DNA of 64,000 bases from Haloferax marisrubri (lineage in GTDB: Archaea > Halobacteriota > Halobacteria > Halobacteriales > Haloferacaceae), in the NCBI RefSeq assembly GCF_001469875.2, contig NZ_LOPW02000001.1, forward strand, positions 124,001 through 188,000, written 5' to 3'. A program made the position numbers and the translations under genes. Every line of letters begins with the position of its first letter. Position 1 is the first letter of the stretch. Shown piece after piece: positions 63,739-64,000 of this stretch. The notes below the pieces were generated by a model. The model saw only the letters and a program-made list of their open reading frames with translations, was not told where the DNA came from and did no database searches.

Positions 63739-64000
63739 ATGTACGACACCGTTCTCGTCCCCACCGACGGCAGCGCCCGCTCCCGTGCGGCGGCCCGTCG
63801 TGCTATCGACCTGGCGAGCGCCTACGGTGCATCGATTCACGCCCTCTCGGTCATCGACGTCGGCGACCTCGGACTGTGGACGGCCGCCGACGTACCAGTC
63901 GAGCGAGTGCGCGCGAGCCTCCGCGACGCCGCCGAGATGGCGGTCGAAGAGGTCGCGTCGCTCGCCGCGGACGCGGGCGTCCCCTGCGAGACGACGGTCC
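63739..64000 (+). CDS. Universal stress protein, UspA family, 3' end cut by window
   Basis: The first 87 residues are present: MYDTVLVPTDGSARSRAAARR, then AIDLASAYGASIHALSVIDVGDLGL, and a helix (EEVASLAADAG). This is the N-terminal half of a Usp fold; the ATP-binding C-terminal half is outside the window. AT-rich AAAAGCGATATCG lies upstream at about 63705. Similar in start to the 48022 usp gene. Confidence 0.85.
   Translation, partial: MYDTVLVPTDGSARSRAAARRAIDLASAYGASIHALSVIDVGDLGLWTAADVPVERVRASLRDAAEMAVEEVASLAADAGVPCETTV

Overview
The window is chromosomal DNA of a haloarchaeon, most likely Haloferax or a close relative. The support is high GC, strongly acidic proteins, leaderless starts 25-30 nt below TATA boxes, Tat-type lipoproteins, an S-layer glycoprotein with a PGF-CTERM tail, and an archaeosortase A whose catalytic residues fall at C173, R214 and R253, the positions reported for Haloferax volcanii. 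The flanking gene order (aCPSF1, korAB, acs, coxA, artA, dph5) also resembles what I recall of that genus. There is no insertion sequence, CRISPR array or rRNA; one tRNA gene (Thr, CGT) is present. Genes at both edges are cut.

Layout. 1-12.4 kb holds housekeeping and small conserved genes: the transcription-termination nuclease aCPSF1 (partial), methylglyoxal synthase, endonuclease III, DUF371, a coiled-coil protein, SppA, DUF373, an aldo/keto reductase and 2-oxoacid:ferredoxin oxidoreductase (korAB). 12.6-23.1 kb has a flavin reductase-like protein, a NosL/NosD fusion with its ABC transporter, methylmalonyl-CoA mutase, acetyl-CoA synthetase and a second acyl-CoA ligase. 24.2-30.0 kb is a five-gene HAAT-type ABC importer ending in a thioredoxin-fold gene. 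30.5-34.1 kb is an A-type terminal oxidase subunit I with small membrane proteins. 34.3-43.7 kb contains Drg GTPase, a MATE exporter, a two-domain glyoxalase, the S-layer glycoprotein, archaeosortase A, Dph5 and DoxX. 43.8-48.9 kb has small zinc proteins, a Rieske protein, tRNA-Thr, Trm5, an HTH regulator and stress proteins. 49-55.9 kb has a TVP38 protein, a P2-type ATPase, a Cys-type formate dehydrogenase and YqeC. 56-64 kb is a ba3-type oxidase operon facing a metal-ATPase/SafE assembly operon, bordered by universal stress proteins.

How the genes connect. Two respiratory oxidases and two putative metal-handling modules (NosL/D-F-Y and the CcoI-like ATPase with SafE) share the window. KorAB, Acs, the acyl-CoA ligase and the mutase feed acyl-CoA metabolism. 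MgsA makes methylglyoxal and the tandem glyoxalase can remove it. ArtA is the predicted processing enzyme of the S-layer protein encoded just upstream.

Most interesting: three 23-bp repeats carrying GTCCGGAC palindromes directly above a universal stress gene promoter; YqeC overlapping a formate dehydrogenase that uses Cys rather than Sec; a NosL-NosD fusion with no nosZ in view; the S-layer/ArtA adjacency; and partial copies of the tRNA-Thr 3' end beside the intact tRNA.
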